DNA of 64,000 bases from Vibrio sp. S17_S38 (GCF_014694375.1 NZ_JAAUWW010000015.1:1-64000); one strand, 5' to 3'; positions 38,742-48,692 are shown, counted from the first letter of the stretch. Program-made: numbers and translations. The notes: generated from the sequence alone by a model not told the origin.

Positions 38742-39941
38742 TTATGATTCCATCAACCCGACACGTTCACATTGAGCAAACTCACCAAACACTACTTCAT
38801 GTTTTGCATGACGACACAACATGTCAAATAACATGGTACTGAGTAAGATCTGTTGAGACTTTAATGGATAATTACGCTTAAAGACCACTTGTTGAGCAAA
38901 ACAATTCTGACTAGTTACCAGTACCAATGCATAACTGTCATCTTTCAATTTAAAGCTAGCTAAACTCACATCACCTTGAGTATCTATGCGGTATTCTGTT
39001 GCGATAATCACACCATCTTCTAGATCTGACAGCGGTTCAACCTGGTTATCGACAATGCTTTGCTGAAAGTACTGCTGTGCTTTTTCCGACTGATATAAGG
39101 TTCTCGCCAGCTCTCCACCTGTCGCTTGTTCCATTAATGAAAGCTGCCATTGATTATCACTCAACGCCTCTCCTACCACTTCAATTAAAGGTTGATTAAT
39201 ACCGACAACATAAGCAGATAATGTTTCATCGATCTGAAACATTATGGATTCAATTTGTTCATGATCACGCGGGCTAAACACTTTAACCTCAATAAAAGGC
39301 ATATAAGAGCGGTAGCCTAAACTGAATCCTTTTGGAAGATCGATTGGTTGCAATAAATCCGCAATTCCAGATTCACCTAAGCCAAAAGTATAAATTTTAT
39401 GACACGCTTGTTGCTCAACTTCAGGGTAAAGCTTATGCAATAAAGGTAAAATTTCTTCTTTAATCATTCGCTTGAATTCAAACGGCACACCAGGCGTAAA
39501 CATGATCAATGCATCATTTAATCGCATACTAAAACCGCAAGCCGTCCCAACCGGATTATCAATCACTTCCGCGCCTTTCGGCAACATAGCTTGTTTTAAA
39601 TTACTCTGTGCCATCGGCCGCTTAGACTGAGAAAAATACGCTTCCATTTTCTCTACCCAAGCTTGATTCAACTCCAGCTCAACACCTGCTGCATCAGCCA
39701 TCGCTTGTGCACTCATGTCATCACTGGTCGGCCCCAGTCCACCATTAACGATGATGACATCGCTACGCCAGCTTAATGTTGTAATTTCTTTAACTAAAGC
39801 ATCAAGTTGGTCACCCACAGTAGCTCGATAACTTAAACCCAATCCATGTTGGAAAAACTGCTCACCAAGCCAAGAGGCATTAGTATCAACAATATCGCCA
39901 TGCAACACTTCTTCACCTGTACTTAGCATCGAAATTTTCAT
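38742..39941 (-). CDS. CinA-like (MoCF_biosynth domain) protein
   Basis: The 399-residue protein has an N-terminal MoaB/MogA-like domain (MKISMLSTGEEVLHGDIVDT, NGGLGPTSDDMSAQAMA) typical of CinA and E. coli YfaY. The C-terminal half is divergent and I do not see the intact nicotinamide-mononucleotide deamidase motif, so this is a CinA N-terminal-type (YfaY-like) protein, with ADP-ribose pyrophosphatase activity reported for relatives. It overlaps no neighbour. The AT-rich gap of 206 bases to divergent gcvR holds both promoters. Confidence 0.82.
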   Translation of the reverse strand: MKISMLSTGEEVLHGDIVDTNASWLGEQFFQHGLGLSYRATVGDQLDALVKEITTLSWRSDVIIVNGGLGPTSDDMSAQAMADAAGVELELNQAWVEKMEAYFSQSKRPMAQSNLKQAMLPKGAEVIDNPVGTACGFSMRLNDALIMFTPGVPFEFKRMIKEEILPLLHKLYPEVEQQACHKIYTFGLGESGIADLLQPIDLPKGFSLGYRSYMPFIEVKVFSPRDHEQIESIMFQIDETLSAYVVGINQPLIEVVGEALSDNQWQLSLMEQATGGELARTLYQSEKAQQYFQQSIVDNQVEPLSDLEDGVIIATEYRIDTQGDVSLASFKLKDDSYALVLVTSQNCFAQQVVFKRNYPLKSQQILLSTMLFDMLCRHAKHEVVFGEFAQCERVGLMES

Positions 39942-40150
39942 GTCTTGTCCTTTTATCTATAACGATTAGTGCTTTAGAGAACTTTAACTCTTTAAATAAT
40001 GACATACCAAAATCTAGAACACAGCCTAAATACACAAAATAATTGAGATAATTGTTCAACTAAATACATTCTGATATTTAGCCAGATAACGGAAAGTTAC
40101 CTAAACTAATAATAAGCTTCAATTTAGATTCAGATAGATGGAGTAAAATG

Positions 40151-40681
40151 ATGACTAAGATTTTCATTATCAACTTTGCAGGACAAGCCTCTCCTGCCAT
40201 GATAAATCAGTTGGCGAAAACAACCCATGATCATGATGGTAAATGGCTCATTACAAAAATTAGCTACCTCGACAATCAAGTATCTGGCCTGATTAAAATA
40301 AGCATACCAGATGATAATGTAGAAACAGTTAAGCAAGCCTTTCGAGATCAACCGGATCTCTGTGTTTATTTCGCAGATTCAAGCATCAATGTGCAGGGTG
40401 AAAATAAAAATACTTACAGCCTTCGCATTGATGCCGATGATCGAAACGGTATCATGAAGGATATTTCCAACACCCTTGAAGCTGAACATGGGCAAATACT
40501 CGATATTGAAAGCAATAGAGTCTTTTTAGCGGATAGCCTTGGAGTGAGCTCCAGCATGTTCAGCTCACATTTAACCGTTAAGCTCCCCACCGCCACTAAT
40601 GTACAAGATGTAATTTCAGAACTGGAAACAATGGGACTAAAGGCTTGGTTACCTAATACTGATGCTCAACTAAAATCGTGA
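40151..40681 (+). CDS. gcvR: Glycine cleavage system transcriptional repressor-like ACT protein
   Basis: The 176-residue protein is made of two ACT-like domains: residues about 5-80 and 92-170 (YSLRIDADDRNGIMKDISNTL). This is the GcvR layout; GcvR binds glycine and blocks the activator GcvA in E. coli. GGAG is seven bases before ATG 40151 and four before the adjacent ATG 40148, so the second is preferred. No gcvA is in the window, so the partner is assumed elsewhere. The assignment is family level. Confidence 0.75.
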   Translation: MTKIFIINFAGQASPAMINQLAKTTHDHDGKWLITKISYLDNQVSGLIKISIPDDNVETVKQAFRDQPDLCVYFADSSINVQGENKNTYSLRIDADDRNGIMKDISNTLEAEHGQILDIESNRVFLADSLGVSSSMFSSHLTVKLPTATNVQDVISELETMGLKAWLPNTDAQLKS

Positions 40682-40795
40682 TAAACATATCTATATCGCC
40701 CATGAAACAACATTTATGTAACATATTATTTACTCTAAGCTTGGTGGCCAGCAGGTACTTGTGGCATTCTAGCTGAAAATAATAAGGAGATATTT

Positions 40796-41749
40796 ATGTT
40801 AGGGACGATCACACGCCTGTTTCCAGTATGGGCGATACTCATTTCAATTATTGCTTACGTACAACCAGAACTCTTTCAACCATTAAAATCTTACATTGTG
40901 CCACTACTCGTCACAATTATGCTCGCGATGGGACTCACATTAAAACCTTCCGACTTCATTAATGTAGTCAAACACAAAACTGCAGTAGTAGTTGGTATTA
41001 TTCTACAATTTACCATCATGCCATTAGTCGCGATTCTAATTAGTCATTTGTTAGATTTCAGCCCTGAATTAACCATTGGTATGGTGCTTGTGGGTAGTGT
41101 GGCAGGAGGTACATCTTCCAATGTTATGTGTTACTTAGCCAAAGGAAATGTGGCACTGTCTATTTCAATGACCGCGATTTCGACTTTATTGGGCGTGTTT
41201 ATGACACCATTTTTATCTGAAATGTTAGCAGGCCAAACGGTTGATGTACCCGCCAGCGCCATGCTTTTAAGTCTAGTGAAAATTGTCTTAATTCCTGTCG
41301 GAGCAGGCATTTTAATTAATCAATTCATTCATAGTTTTACGAAAAAATTAGAGCCTATTCTTCCTCTGATTTCAATGATCGCCATTGTGATGATTATTGG
41401 CATTGTGATTGCTCTCAATGCTTCACAATTTACCACTATTGGCCCAATCATTGCGGTTGCTGTTATCCTTCATAATGGATTTGGATTACTAGCCGGTTAT
41501 TGGATTTGCCGCTTACTCAGGTTTGATGAAACTATCTGTCGAACGATTTCATTTGAAGTCGGGTTACAAAACTCCGGCTTGGCAACAGCATTAGCAATGA
41601 AATTTTTTACCCCTGCTTCGGCTATGCCTGGTACCCTATTTTCGTTATGGCATAACATTTCAGGCTCAATTCTCGCTGGTATTTGGGCTAGGAAAGCACC
41701 AAGTGAAGAACAAGGTATCAGCGACGATACCGAAAAATCAGCCAATTAA
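40796..41749 (+). CDS. Bile acid:sodium symporter (BASS) family transporter
   Basis: The 317-residue protein has about nine to ten hydrophobic spans. The BASS crossing motifs GSVAGGTSSNVMCYLAKGNV and FEVGLQNSGLATALAMKFF are present. Relatives transport bile acids, pantoate (PanS) or keto-acids with sodium. The substrate is not decided by sequence. AAGGAG is placed before the start. It converges on the next gene with five bases between stop codons. Confidence 0.88.
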   Translation: MLGTITRLFPVWAILISIIAYVQPELFQPLKSYIVPLLVTIMLAMGLTLKPSDFINVVKHKTAVVVGIILQFTIMPLVAILISHLLDFSPELTIGMVLVGSVAGGTSSNVMCYLAKGNVALSISMTAISTLLGVFMTPFLSEMLAGQTVDVPASAMLLSLVKIVLIPVGAGILINQFIHSFTKKLEPILPLISMIAIVMIIGIVIALNASQFTTIGPIIAVAVILHNGFGLLAGYWICRLLRFDETICRTISFEVGLQNSGLATALAMKFFTPASAMPGTLFSLWHNISGSILAGIWARKAPSEEQGISDDTEKSAN

Positions 41750-41754
41750 AATAG

Positions 41755-42093
41755 TTAACTAATCCCAAGCGCTGAACGATCAAACTCAAGGTCGCCATTA
41801 TCTAATAACGTAATGGTGACCTTATTTTTTTCCATGCCAGACTCATCCGTATTGGTACAGCCACTAAAAATAAACCAATCATACTGGTACACAAGAGAAT
41901 AACGATTATCTACAAGATAATTCACCTCTAAGATCTCAATTCCCTTTTCATTTAACGCTCGATGGTCAATATGATCCATATTCGGAATCAAGCTATGTTC
42001 AAACTGGGCTTTATTCTCTACCAAAAATGCTTTTAACTTTGTCGCTAGAATATCACTCGGTTCAACATCTATGTTTTGCTTAGTAAATCGCAT
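41755..42093 (-). CDS. Conserved hypothetical protein, 112 aa
   Basis: This small acidic soluble protein has no signal peptide or membrane span. Visible features are a helical N-terminal region (SDILATKLKAFLVENKAQF) and a beta-rich rest (YSLVYQYDWFIFSGCTNT, VTITLLDNGDLEFD). I do not recognise the family. It overlaps nothing and is likely monocistronic. Confidence 0.6.
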   Translation of the reverse strand: MRFTKQNIDVEPSDILATKLKAFLVENKAQFEHSLIPNMDHIDHRALNEKGIEILEVNYLVDNRYSLVYQYDWFIFSGCTNTDESGMEKNKVTITLLDNGDLEFDRSALGIS

Positions 42094-42303
42094 ATATATC
42101 CTTTTTGGGTTTTATATCTTTCAGATTAGAAGCTGTTATTTTTAATTATATCGGCTTCATCACGTCAGTAAATACCTCACCGGTACCCGAGACTTAAATC
42201 AAATCCTTACGGTAATCTTTTCTCAAATTTACCTTAGGCGATTCTAAATTACACTCCTTCGTCGATATTCAAAATGACAACATCTAACTAATTTTGGGGC
42301 AGG

Positions 42304-42423
42304 ATGGTTTTAGGCGATATCTTACACAGATTACAATCAATATTGGGTTTGGATTGTAATAGCAACGATGCGGTATTAAATTTTTATGATAAGGGCGCAG
42401 TTACTCAGCATAACCGAAGGTGA
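42304..42423 (+). CDS. Possible 39-residue small protein
   Basis: An ATG at 42304 opens 39 codons (MVLGDILHRLQSILGLD...) ending with TGA. GGGGCAGG lies just upstream. The first half could form an amphipathic helix. It is on the opposite strand from its neighbours and of unknown reality; no family is recognised. Confidence 0.3.
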   Translation: MVLGDILHRLQSILGLDCNSNDAVLNFYDKGAVTQHNRR

Positions 42424-42445
42424 GCAATATTAACGATTGAAATGA

Positions 42446-42853
42446 TTATTTTCTCTTATTCAGCTCGACCAATGTTTCATTCCACGCGGTATTACCGTCT
42501 CGCTTAGTGACATCATATTCCGAGCAAAACTGAGATATAGTCATATTGTTGTCACCGGTCGCTAATTTCAACGCTATTTGAACTTGCTGAAGTTTACTTT
42601 GAAGACGCAAAACTTGACCTGCATTAGGGTTCTTTTCTTTCGCATATTTTAAAGCTGCATGCTTACGATCTGCCGCGCCCGCTCTACGATCGGCTTCACC
42701 AAGTAGATATTTCAACTGAGCGACACTTTTTCCTTTTTTAAAAGCAGGTTCAATCAGCTCGACACATTCATCAAATGATGGATTAACAACATACTGATCA
42801 ATTTTACAAGCTTGTTGGCGCATCCACTTTAGAGCGAGTTCTTCATCTGACAT
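42446..42853 (-). CDS. Hypothetical helical protein, 135 aa
   Basis: The protein (from ATG 42853) is mainly helical and charged: a Lys/Ala-rich middle (GEADRRAGAADRKHAALKYAKEKN read in two parts around residues 50-75) and an N-terminus ELALKWMRQQACKID. No known domain is recognised. An ATG 60 bases earlier is less likely, since the first MSDEELALKW resembles a typical start. Confidence 0.6.
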   Translation of the reverse strand: MSDEELALKWMRQQACKIDQYVVNPSFDECVELIEPAFKKGKSVAQLKYLLGEADRRAGAADRKHAALKYAKEKNPNAGQVLRLQSKLQQVQIALKLATGDNNMTISQFCSEYDVTKRDGNTAWNETLVELNKRK

Positions 42854-43069
42854 AATAAAATCTTTACAAAAAAATAGCCGTATATGATATCGCTCAATAG
42901 CAAACAGTTTCAATAAAAAACTCAGTGCGTTGGTGTATTTTTACCCAATGCTTGTTAAATAGATAAAGAAAAGAATTCATTTAGGGTATTTTAATATTAA
43001 AAATGACAGTGAATCGGACGATTACACTGCCATTTTATAAGATGAACTGCCACTATTTAGGCTAAATAA

Positions 43070-44215
43070 TTAACTTACTGACCATTGCGATAGTGACCGC
43101 TTGAAATCATCATAGCCAAATTCGTTCAGCTTTTGAATATCGCCATTAGAACGCTTGCAATACACGCTTGGCATTTTTAATCCATTAAACCAATTCAATT
43201 TCACCATGGTGTAACCTGCGCTATCAAGAATATGCAACCGTTGACCAATATTTAAAGGCTCATCAAATTTCGCCACACAAAACTGATCTCCGGCAAGGCA
43301 AGAACAAGATCCTATCACATATTCAAACTCACCATTTTCAGTCGCTTCACCAATGGTGGCTGGTTCATTGTAGATTAAGGTATCAAGTCGATGCGCTTCA
43401 GTAGCAGAGTCCACAATCGCCGTTTTCATGCCATTTTCAACCACATCAACCACCGTTACCACTAAATCAGCAGTTTTGGTAATGACCGCTTCACCCGGCT
43501 CTAAATAGAGTTGAACATCATGTTTCTCACTAAAGTGCTTTAAGGCTTGTGCGAGTTTTTCAACCTCATAACCCGGCCAAGTAAAGAACACCCCACCGCC
43601 TAAACTTACCCAATCTAGCTTATCGAGATAAGTGCCGAAACGTTGTGAAATACTGTCTAGTAAAGAGATAAAGTCGTCGGCAGATTTATTCTCACAGTTC
43701 ATGTGAAACATCACACCATCGAGAGAATCAAATAGATCCGCATTTAATTGAGCGTCTTGAACCCCTAAACGTGAAAACTGACGCGCAGGATCGGCCAAAT
43801 CTTGCCCTGCACGACTAACCCCCGGATTCAAACGAACGCCAATTGACGCTTTACCTTCCACTAAGTGACGATGAGCTTGTAGTTGACTTAATGAATTAAA
43901 GATCATCTTGTCGCAAATGCCCACCACCGCTTTTACATCATCTTCACTGTAACCCACACTGTACGCATGATTTTCTTTACCAGAATCAGCGCCACCGAAA
44001 GTTTCATGACCAAGCATAACTTCATAAGGACCGCTGCTTGTCGTGCCATCAAGATAAGGTTTGATAATGTCAAACACGCCCCAAGTAGAAAAGCACTTGA
44101 GCGCTAAAACCAATTTAACACCACTTAATTCTTTTAGTTTTTTAGCGATCTCAAGGTTATGAATAAGCTTGTCTTCGTCGATCATAAAATATGGCGTTGG
44201 GAGATTTTTTTGCAT
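43070..44215 (-). CDS. nspC: Carboxynorspermidine decarboxylase
   Basis: NspC removes the carboxyl group of carboxynorspermidine to give norspermidine with PLP. The 381-residue fold-type III (alanine racemase-like) protein has the PLP Lys in [12 protein letters not shown], the [12 protein letters not shown] motif, the Gly-rich phosphate loop [20 protein letters not shown] and the C-terminal catalytic [11 protein letters not shown]. In Vibrio, norspermidine affects biofilm formation. It is third in the operon; a hairpin with a T-rich tail lies between it and the preceding gene. Confidence 0.94.
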   Translation of the reverse strand: MQKNLPTPYFMIDEDKLIHNLEIAKKLKELSGVKLVLALKCFSTWGVFDIIKPYLDGTTSSGPYEVMLGHETFGGADSGKENHAYSVGYSEDDVKAVVGICDKMIFNSLSQLQAHRHLVEGKASIGVRLNPGVSRAGQDLADPARQFSRLGVQDAQLNADLFDSLDGVMFHMNCENKSADDFISLLDSISQRFGTYLDKLDWVSLGGGVFFTWPGYEVEKLAQALKHFSEKHDVQLYLEPGEAVITKTADLVVTVVDVVENGMKTAIVDSATEAHRLDTLIYNEPATIGEATENGEFEYVIGSCSCLAGDQFCVAKFDEPLNIGQRLHILDSAGYTMVKLNWFNGLKMPSVYCKRSNGDIQKLNEFGYDDFKRSLSQWSVS

Positions 44216-44248
44216 AGAAAGTTCTCAATCAATAAGGGAATGATAAAC

Positions 44249-44279
44249 AAACAGCCATGAGATAGTCACATGGCTGTTT
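44249..44279 (-). terminator. Hairpin between carboxynorspermidine synthase and nspC
   Basis: AAACAGCCATG and CATGGCTGTTT (11-bp arms, nine-base loop) are followed on the minus strand by GTTTATC. This could lower read-through into nspC. The ideal T tract is on the plus strand, where no gene requires it. Confidence 0.6.
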
Positions 44280-44303
44280 TTTCAATAGATAATTAAGTAA
44301 AGC

Positions 44304-45548
44304 TTATTTTAAGATATTAATCTTCGGTTGGCCCGGTTCTAATTCTTGAACATGCCAATCAAGACCAATTTTGGGCATTGTCTCTAAGAACATATCAGGA
44401 TCAAGTTGTTCCATGTTGAACACGCCCGCTTGATTCCAACTACCATTAAAGTATTGCAATGCCGCCGTAATAGCAGGAACACCCGTAGTATAAGCAATCG
44501 CTTGATGCTCAACATCTTCATAAGCGACTTCATGATCAGCGTTGTTATAAATAAACACGCTGCGTGCTTTACCATCTTTCGTACCTTGAACCCAAGTACC
44601 AATACAAGTTTTACCTGTGTAACCAGGTGCTAATGACGTTGGATCTGGCAGTAAGGCTTTCAATACTTTCAGAGGCTCAACCACAGTACCGTCTTGTAAG
44701 GTCACAGGATCTGGGCTTAATAGGCCAATATCTTTCATGCAGTTGAAGTAGTTTAAGTATGTATCGCCAAAACCCATCCAGAATTCGATACGTTTTGCAG
44801 GAATGAACTCCTGCATTGAACGTACTTCATCGTGTGCCATTGAGTAGACTTTAAACTCACCACAATTTGGAAAATCAAACTCAAGCATGCGCGTATGACA
44901 AGGAACTTGTTTCCAGCTGTCATTTTCCCAATAGAAAGAATCACCTTGGATTTCAAGCATGTTGGTTTCAGGGTCAAAGTTGGTAGCAAACTTCTTACCA
45001 TGATCACCCGCATTAACATCCATTACATCAATGGTGTCAATTTCATCGAATAAATGTTTAACGGCGTAAGCGGCAAACACACTCACCACACCAGGATCAA
45101 AACCTGCACCTAAAATACCGGTAATGCCTGCTTGCGCAAACTTTTCACGAAACGCCCATTGAGGATCATACGCTTCTGGCACTTGCTGTCCTTCGCTGCA
45201 TAAATCAACGGCAACAGACGTATCTAAATAAGAAACCTTAGCTTGGTAGCACGCTTCCATAATGGTCACGTTAACCCAAGGAGGACCGGCATTAATCACT
45301 AAATCTGGCTTAACGTCATTAATTAATGCCACTAAAGATGCCACATCAACTGCATCTACAAATCGAGCTTCTAATTTCTTTGATGGGTCTTTGAGGTTAT
45401 TTTTACCTTTAATTGAATCAATAATTTTTTCGCACTTAGATAACGTCCGAGATGCAAGAGTAATATCCCCTAACACATCATTATTTTGAGCCGCTTTATG
45501 CGCAACAACCCAACCAACACCACCCGCACCAATTTGTAAAATAGACAT
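44304..45548 (-). CDS. Carboxynorspermidine synthase (Lys1/saccharopine dehydrogenase family)
   Basis: The 414-residue enzyme reductively condenses 1,3-diaminopropane with aspartate semialdehyde to carboxynorspermidine using NADPH. The N-terminal Rossmann loop ILQIGAGGVGWVVAHKA and the LVINAGPPW and GAGFDPGVVSVFAAYA motifs fit the saccharopine-dehydrogenase-like group. It lies between the aminotransferase-decarboxylase fusion and nspC, which fixes the assignment. AGGAAGG precedes the start. Its leader and first codons are duplicated upstream. Confidence 0.93.
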   Translation of the reverse strand: MSILQIGAGGVGWVVAHKAAQNNDVLGDITLASRTLSKCEKIIDSIKGKNNLKDPSKKLEARFVDAVDVASLVALINDVKPDLVINAGPPWVNVTIMEACYQAKVSYLDTSVAVDLCSEGQQVPEAYDPQWAFREKFAQAGITGILGAGFDPGVVSVFAAYAVKHLFDEIDTIDVMDVNAGDHGKKFATNFDPETNMLEIQGDSFYWENDSWKQVPCHTRMLEFDFPNCGEFKVYSMAHDEVRSMQEFIPAKRIEFWMGFGDTYLNYFNCMKDIGLLSPDPVTLQDGTVVEPLKVLKALLPDPTSLAPGYTGKTCIGTWVQGTKDGKARSVFIYNNADHEVAYEDVEHQAIAYTTGVPAITAALQYFNGSWNQAGVFNMEQLDPDMFLETMPKIGLDWHVQELEPGQPKINILK

Positions 45549-45582
45549 CTTTAGTTCACCTTCCTTCTTAATTTTTAATCAT

Positions 45583-45613
45583 GCTCATATAAGTAATATT
45601 GGCTTATATAAGC
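45583..45613 (-). promoter_or_regulatory. Leader hairpin of carboxynorspermidine synthase
   Basis: GCT-c-ATATAAG (45583-45593) pairs with CTTATAT-a-AGC (45603-45613) over a nine-base loop, just before the AGGAAGG ribosome-binding site. A similar hairpin exists in the duplicate at 45725. Confidence 0.5.
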
Positions 45614-45654
45614 TGTAAATTTTGTTTTCAACAAAGGCAACAACCGCGCCTACC

Positions 45655-45690
45655 TTAAGCACCACCAGTAGCAATACTTAAAATAGACAT
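45655..45690 (-). CDS. Eleven-codon minigene in the norspermidine operon
   Basis: ATG at 45690 with the same AGGAAGG ribosome-binding region as the following gene encodes MSILSIATGGA and stops at TAA 45657-45655. Either a leader peptide that tunes translation of the next gene or a by-product of the duplication. Confidence 0.3.
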   Translation of the reverse strand: MSILSIATGGA

Positions 45691-45724
45691 CTTTAGTTCA
45701 CCTTCCTTCTTAATTTCCTACCAT

Positions 45725-45757
45725 GTTCAACGATAAGCGATGATTGCTTATATGAAC
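45725..45757 (-). promoter_or_regulatory. Leader hairpin in duplicated copy
   Basis: GTTCA-acg-ATAAGC pairs with GCTTAT-a-TGAAC around a seven-base loop. It corresponds to the hairpin of the other copy but with different stem bases, so pairing is kept despite sequence change. Confidence 0.5.
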
Positions 45758-45770
45758 GTAATTTTGTGTA

Positions 45771-48692
45771 TTATTTATTGCTTGTTAATGTTTGTGCCAA
45801 CTGGTTAATGTCATGTAATAACGATTCAAAACCAGATAACTTTAAACATGGATTTAAAATTGTGAATTTCAATGCTGCTTTGCCATCAACCGTCGTTTCG
45901 CCTAGCACTGCAATTCCGCGAACTAAGGCTTCAATACGAATTTGACGATTTAAATCATTCAATGCTTCTTCGCTTAAATTTACATTACTGTAACGCATTA
46001 ACACAGTCGATAATGCTGGCGGTGCTAGCAGTTCAAAAGCCGCATCATTAGAGACCATTTGAGCAACCTGCTGAGTTTGTTCGATCAAATGATCATACAT
46101 TTCACCCAACGCTTGCGTTCCCACACTTTGCATTGTCATAAAGACTTTTAAAGCATCAAAACGGCGTGTTGTTGCCATTGATTTATCCACCAGGTTTGGC
46201 AATTCATCAGTTTCACGATTAAGGTAATCAGCATGATGAAGCAGATACTTAAAGTTCGCTTTATCATTCACGAGTACCGCGCCACAGCTAATTGGTTGAT
46301 AAAATAATTTATGGAAATCGACACTGATCGACGACGCCCTTTCAATACCAGCCAAACGGTCTTTATGTTGACTCAAAATCAATGCGCCACCATAAGCGCC
46401 ATCAACATGTAGCCATAAAGAATGCGTTTGCGCTAAGTCGGCAATCGCATTCAAATCATCAATCGCACCATGGTCAGTTGTGCCCGCCGTACCAACCACA
46501 GCAAACGGAATTAATCCCTGCGCTTTCAATTCAATCAATGTCTCGGCAAGAGAGTCAATATGAATGGTTCCATCGGTGTTGGTATCGACACACACAACCC
46601 CTGCTTCACCTAACCCCATTAAAGATGCCGTTTTTTGCACCGTAAAGTGGGACTTATTGGAACACACGATTCTCAGCTTATCGGCATAATCCGGTAAACC
46701 TAATTTTTGAATAGAATGTTGACTCAATTTATCGGCAATCCAATCACGCGCGAGTAATAAGCCCATTTGATTACTTTGAGTACCACCACTGGTGAATACT
46801 CCATCAGCCTGGGAGCTCATACCATATTTGTCACATAACCAATCCACTACGCGCTGCTCAACATAAGTTGCTGCCGATGCTTGATCCCATGAATCCATCG
46901 ATTGGTTTAGTGATGCGATCATAATTTCAGATGCAATAGCCGGTACAAGTGGCGGTGTATGCAAATGAGCAATGCAATTTGGATGCTGAACAAAAATCGA
47001 ATTTTTAGCGACTAAGTTAGTATTGTTATGGATAACTTGTTGTAAATCATCGTTGCTTGAATCCAAATCTACGGCTTCAATTTGTGCTTTTAGCAATTGA
47101 GGGTCAATGCCTGAATAAGGTTTATCCACTGCTTCAAAAACTGCTTTCATCGCTTGAGTGGCTTGATTCATCGCATGCTCAAAACTATTTGCGCCATTTT
47201 CACCCGTTTGGATAAAGTGCTTATGCCACTCTTGGTGATTAGTCTCTTCTTGTGGAAGCTGAGCTTTTTCTGGATCAATACCACCACCAGCGGCAATGAT
47301 CGCCTCTTTTAATGTTTTTAATGCAAAGTCAATTTGCTCAAAACTGATAATAATTGGTGGTAAAAAACGTAGAACGGAACCATCACGTCCACCTTTTTCA
47401 ATCATCAAACCACGCTCTAATGCCGCGCGTTGGATCTTTAACGTTAATTCAGAAGCAGGAATGCGTTCGCCAAATTTATTTAACTCACCATTTGGATTAA
47501 CAACCTCTGCACCTAACATTAACCCTTTACCACGAACTTCTGCGATACAGCCGACTTCACGTTGGATTTTTTCAAGACCTTCACGCAAGTATTGACCTGC
47601 AGCTTTAGCATGCGCGACCAAATTATCACGTTGAATAATTTCTAATGCTTTTGCACCTGAAACCATCGCGAGCTGATTACCACGGAAAGTACCGGTATGC
47701 TCACCCGGATTCCAAGTATCAATTTCTTTATTGAACACAAGAATCGACATTGGCAATCCACCGCCGATCGCTTTTGATAGGCAAAGAATATCCGGCGAAA
47801 TGCCCGACTCTTCAAAAGCAAAATTATGCCCTGTTTTACCAACACCACATTGAATTTCATCAAAAATTAATAAAATACCATGCTCTTGAGTGATACGACG
47901 TAACTCACGTAGCCAAAAAGCAGGGGCAGGAATAACGCCACCTTCACCTTGAACGGGTTCAACAATAATCGCCGCCGGTTTTTGAATGCCACTTTCATCA
48001 TCATTGAGCATACGTTCAATATAACGAATACTTTGTTTCGCACCGTCGTCACCGCCGATACCAAATGGGCAGCGTAAGCTATATGGAAAAGGCATAAAGT
48101 GAACATCAGACATCAAACCCGTGCGACGTGCTTTCGTTCCTAAATTCCCCATCATTCCCATCGTGCCGTTTGTCATACCGTGATAAGCACCACGAAACGC
48201 CATCATAGTATTACGACCGGTCGTTTGCTTAGCCAGTTTAATGGCGGCTTCAACTGCATCTGCGCCAGAAGGACCACAGAATTGGATAACGGAATTATTC
48301 GCAAAATTTGCAGGTAGGAAAGATTTTACCTGCTTAATGAAATGATCTTTTGCTGGTGTCGTAATATCAAGGGTTTGATAAGGTAAGCCTGAATCTAATT
48401 GTTCTTTAAGTGCCTGATTAATTTCAGGGTGGTTGTAACCCAACACTAAAGTTCCTGCTCCAGCTAAACAATCTAAAAATAATTGTCCACGAGTATCCTC
48501 AACCAGCACACCGTAAGCCCTCTTTATAGCAATAGGCAAACGACGTGGATAAGAACGAACAGCCGATTCGTGTTGTTCTTGATCGAGTAATACTTGATCT
48601 AAAGTAAGGTCATACACACCATCTACATATGGAATATTAGTAGTGAATGGAGCATGAGCGGTATTAAGCTCAAAATTAAAAGCAGTAGTCAT
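45771..48692 (-). CDS. Fused diaminobutyrate aminotransferase / diaminobutyrate decarboxylase
   Basis: The 973-residue protein joins two PLP enzymes. Residues about 1-450 are a class III aminotransferase (LIFDEIQCGVGKTGHNFAF, PLP Lys in LCLSKAIGGGLPM) that makes L-2,4-diaminobutyrate from aspartate semialdehyde. Residues about 500-970 are a group II decarboxylase (GVFTSGGTQSNQMGLLLARD, LHVDGAYGG, PLP Lys in SVDFHKLFYQPISCGA) that yields 1,3-diaminopropane. This fusion is characteristic of the Vibrio norspermidine pathway. ATG 48692 (MTTAFNFELN) is chosen; AAGAG lies 8-9 bases before it. An upstream in-frame codon at 48734 adds an unlikely tail. Confidence 0.93.
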   Translation of the reverse strand: MTTAFNFELNTAHAPFTTNIPYVDGVYDLTLDQVLLDQEQHESAVRSYPRRLPIAIKRAYGVLVEDTRGQLFLDCLAGAGTLVLGYNHPEINQALKEQLDSGLPYQTLDITTPAKDHFIKQVKSFLPANFANNSVIQFCGPSGADAVEAAIKLAKQTTGRNTMMAFRGAYHGMTNGTMGMMGNLGTKARRTGLMSDVHFMPFPYSLRCPFGIGGDDGAKQSIRYIERMLNDDESGIQKPAAIIVEPVQGEGGVIPAPAFWLRELRRITQEHGILLIFDEIQCGVGKTGHNFAFEESGISPDILCLSKAIGGGLPMSILVFNKEIDTWNPGEHTGTFRGNQLAMVSGAKALEIIQRDNLVAHAKAAGQYLREGLEKIQREVGCIAEVRGKGLMLGAEVVNPNGELNKFGERIPASELTLKIQRAALERGLMIEKGGRDGSVLRFLPPIIISFEQIDFALKTLKEAIIAAGGGIDPEKAQLPQEETNHQEWHKHFIQTGENGANSFEHAMNQATQAMKAVFEAVDKPYSGIDPQLLKAQIEAVDLDSSNDDLQQVIHNNTNLVAKNSIFVQHPNCIAHLHTPPLVPAIASEIMIASLNQSMDSWDQASAATYVEQRVVDWLCDKYGMSSQADGVFTSGGTQSNQMGLLLARDWIADKLSQHSIQKLGLPDYADKLRIVCSNKSHFTVQKTASLMGLGEAGVVCVDTNTDGTIHIDSLAETLIELKAQGLIPFAVVGTAGTTDHGAIDDLNAIADLAQTHSLWLHVDGAYGGALILSQHKDRLAGIERASSISVDFHKLFYQPISCGAVLVNDKANFKYLLHHADYLNRETDELPNLVDKSMATTRRFDALKVFMTMQSVGTQALGEMYDHLIEQTQQVAQMVSNDAAFELLAPPALSTVLMRYSNVNLSEEALNDLNRQIRIEALVRGIAVLGETTVDGKAALKFTILNPCLKLSGFESLLHDINQLAQTLTSNK

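Larger units (their letters stand above)
45631..45770 (-). pseudogene. Decayed duplicate of the leader and first codons of carboxynorspermidine synthase
   Basis: A 38-base segment (45679-45716) is identical to 45537-45574 in and before the intact gene. On both sides the similarity continues with mismatches, covering about 140 bases. The duplicated start reads MSILSIATGGA then TAA, against MSILQIGAGGV in the real gene. So the region holds a truncated copy with intact ribosome-binding site. Confidence 0.8.
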
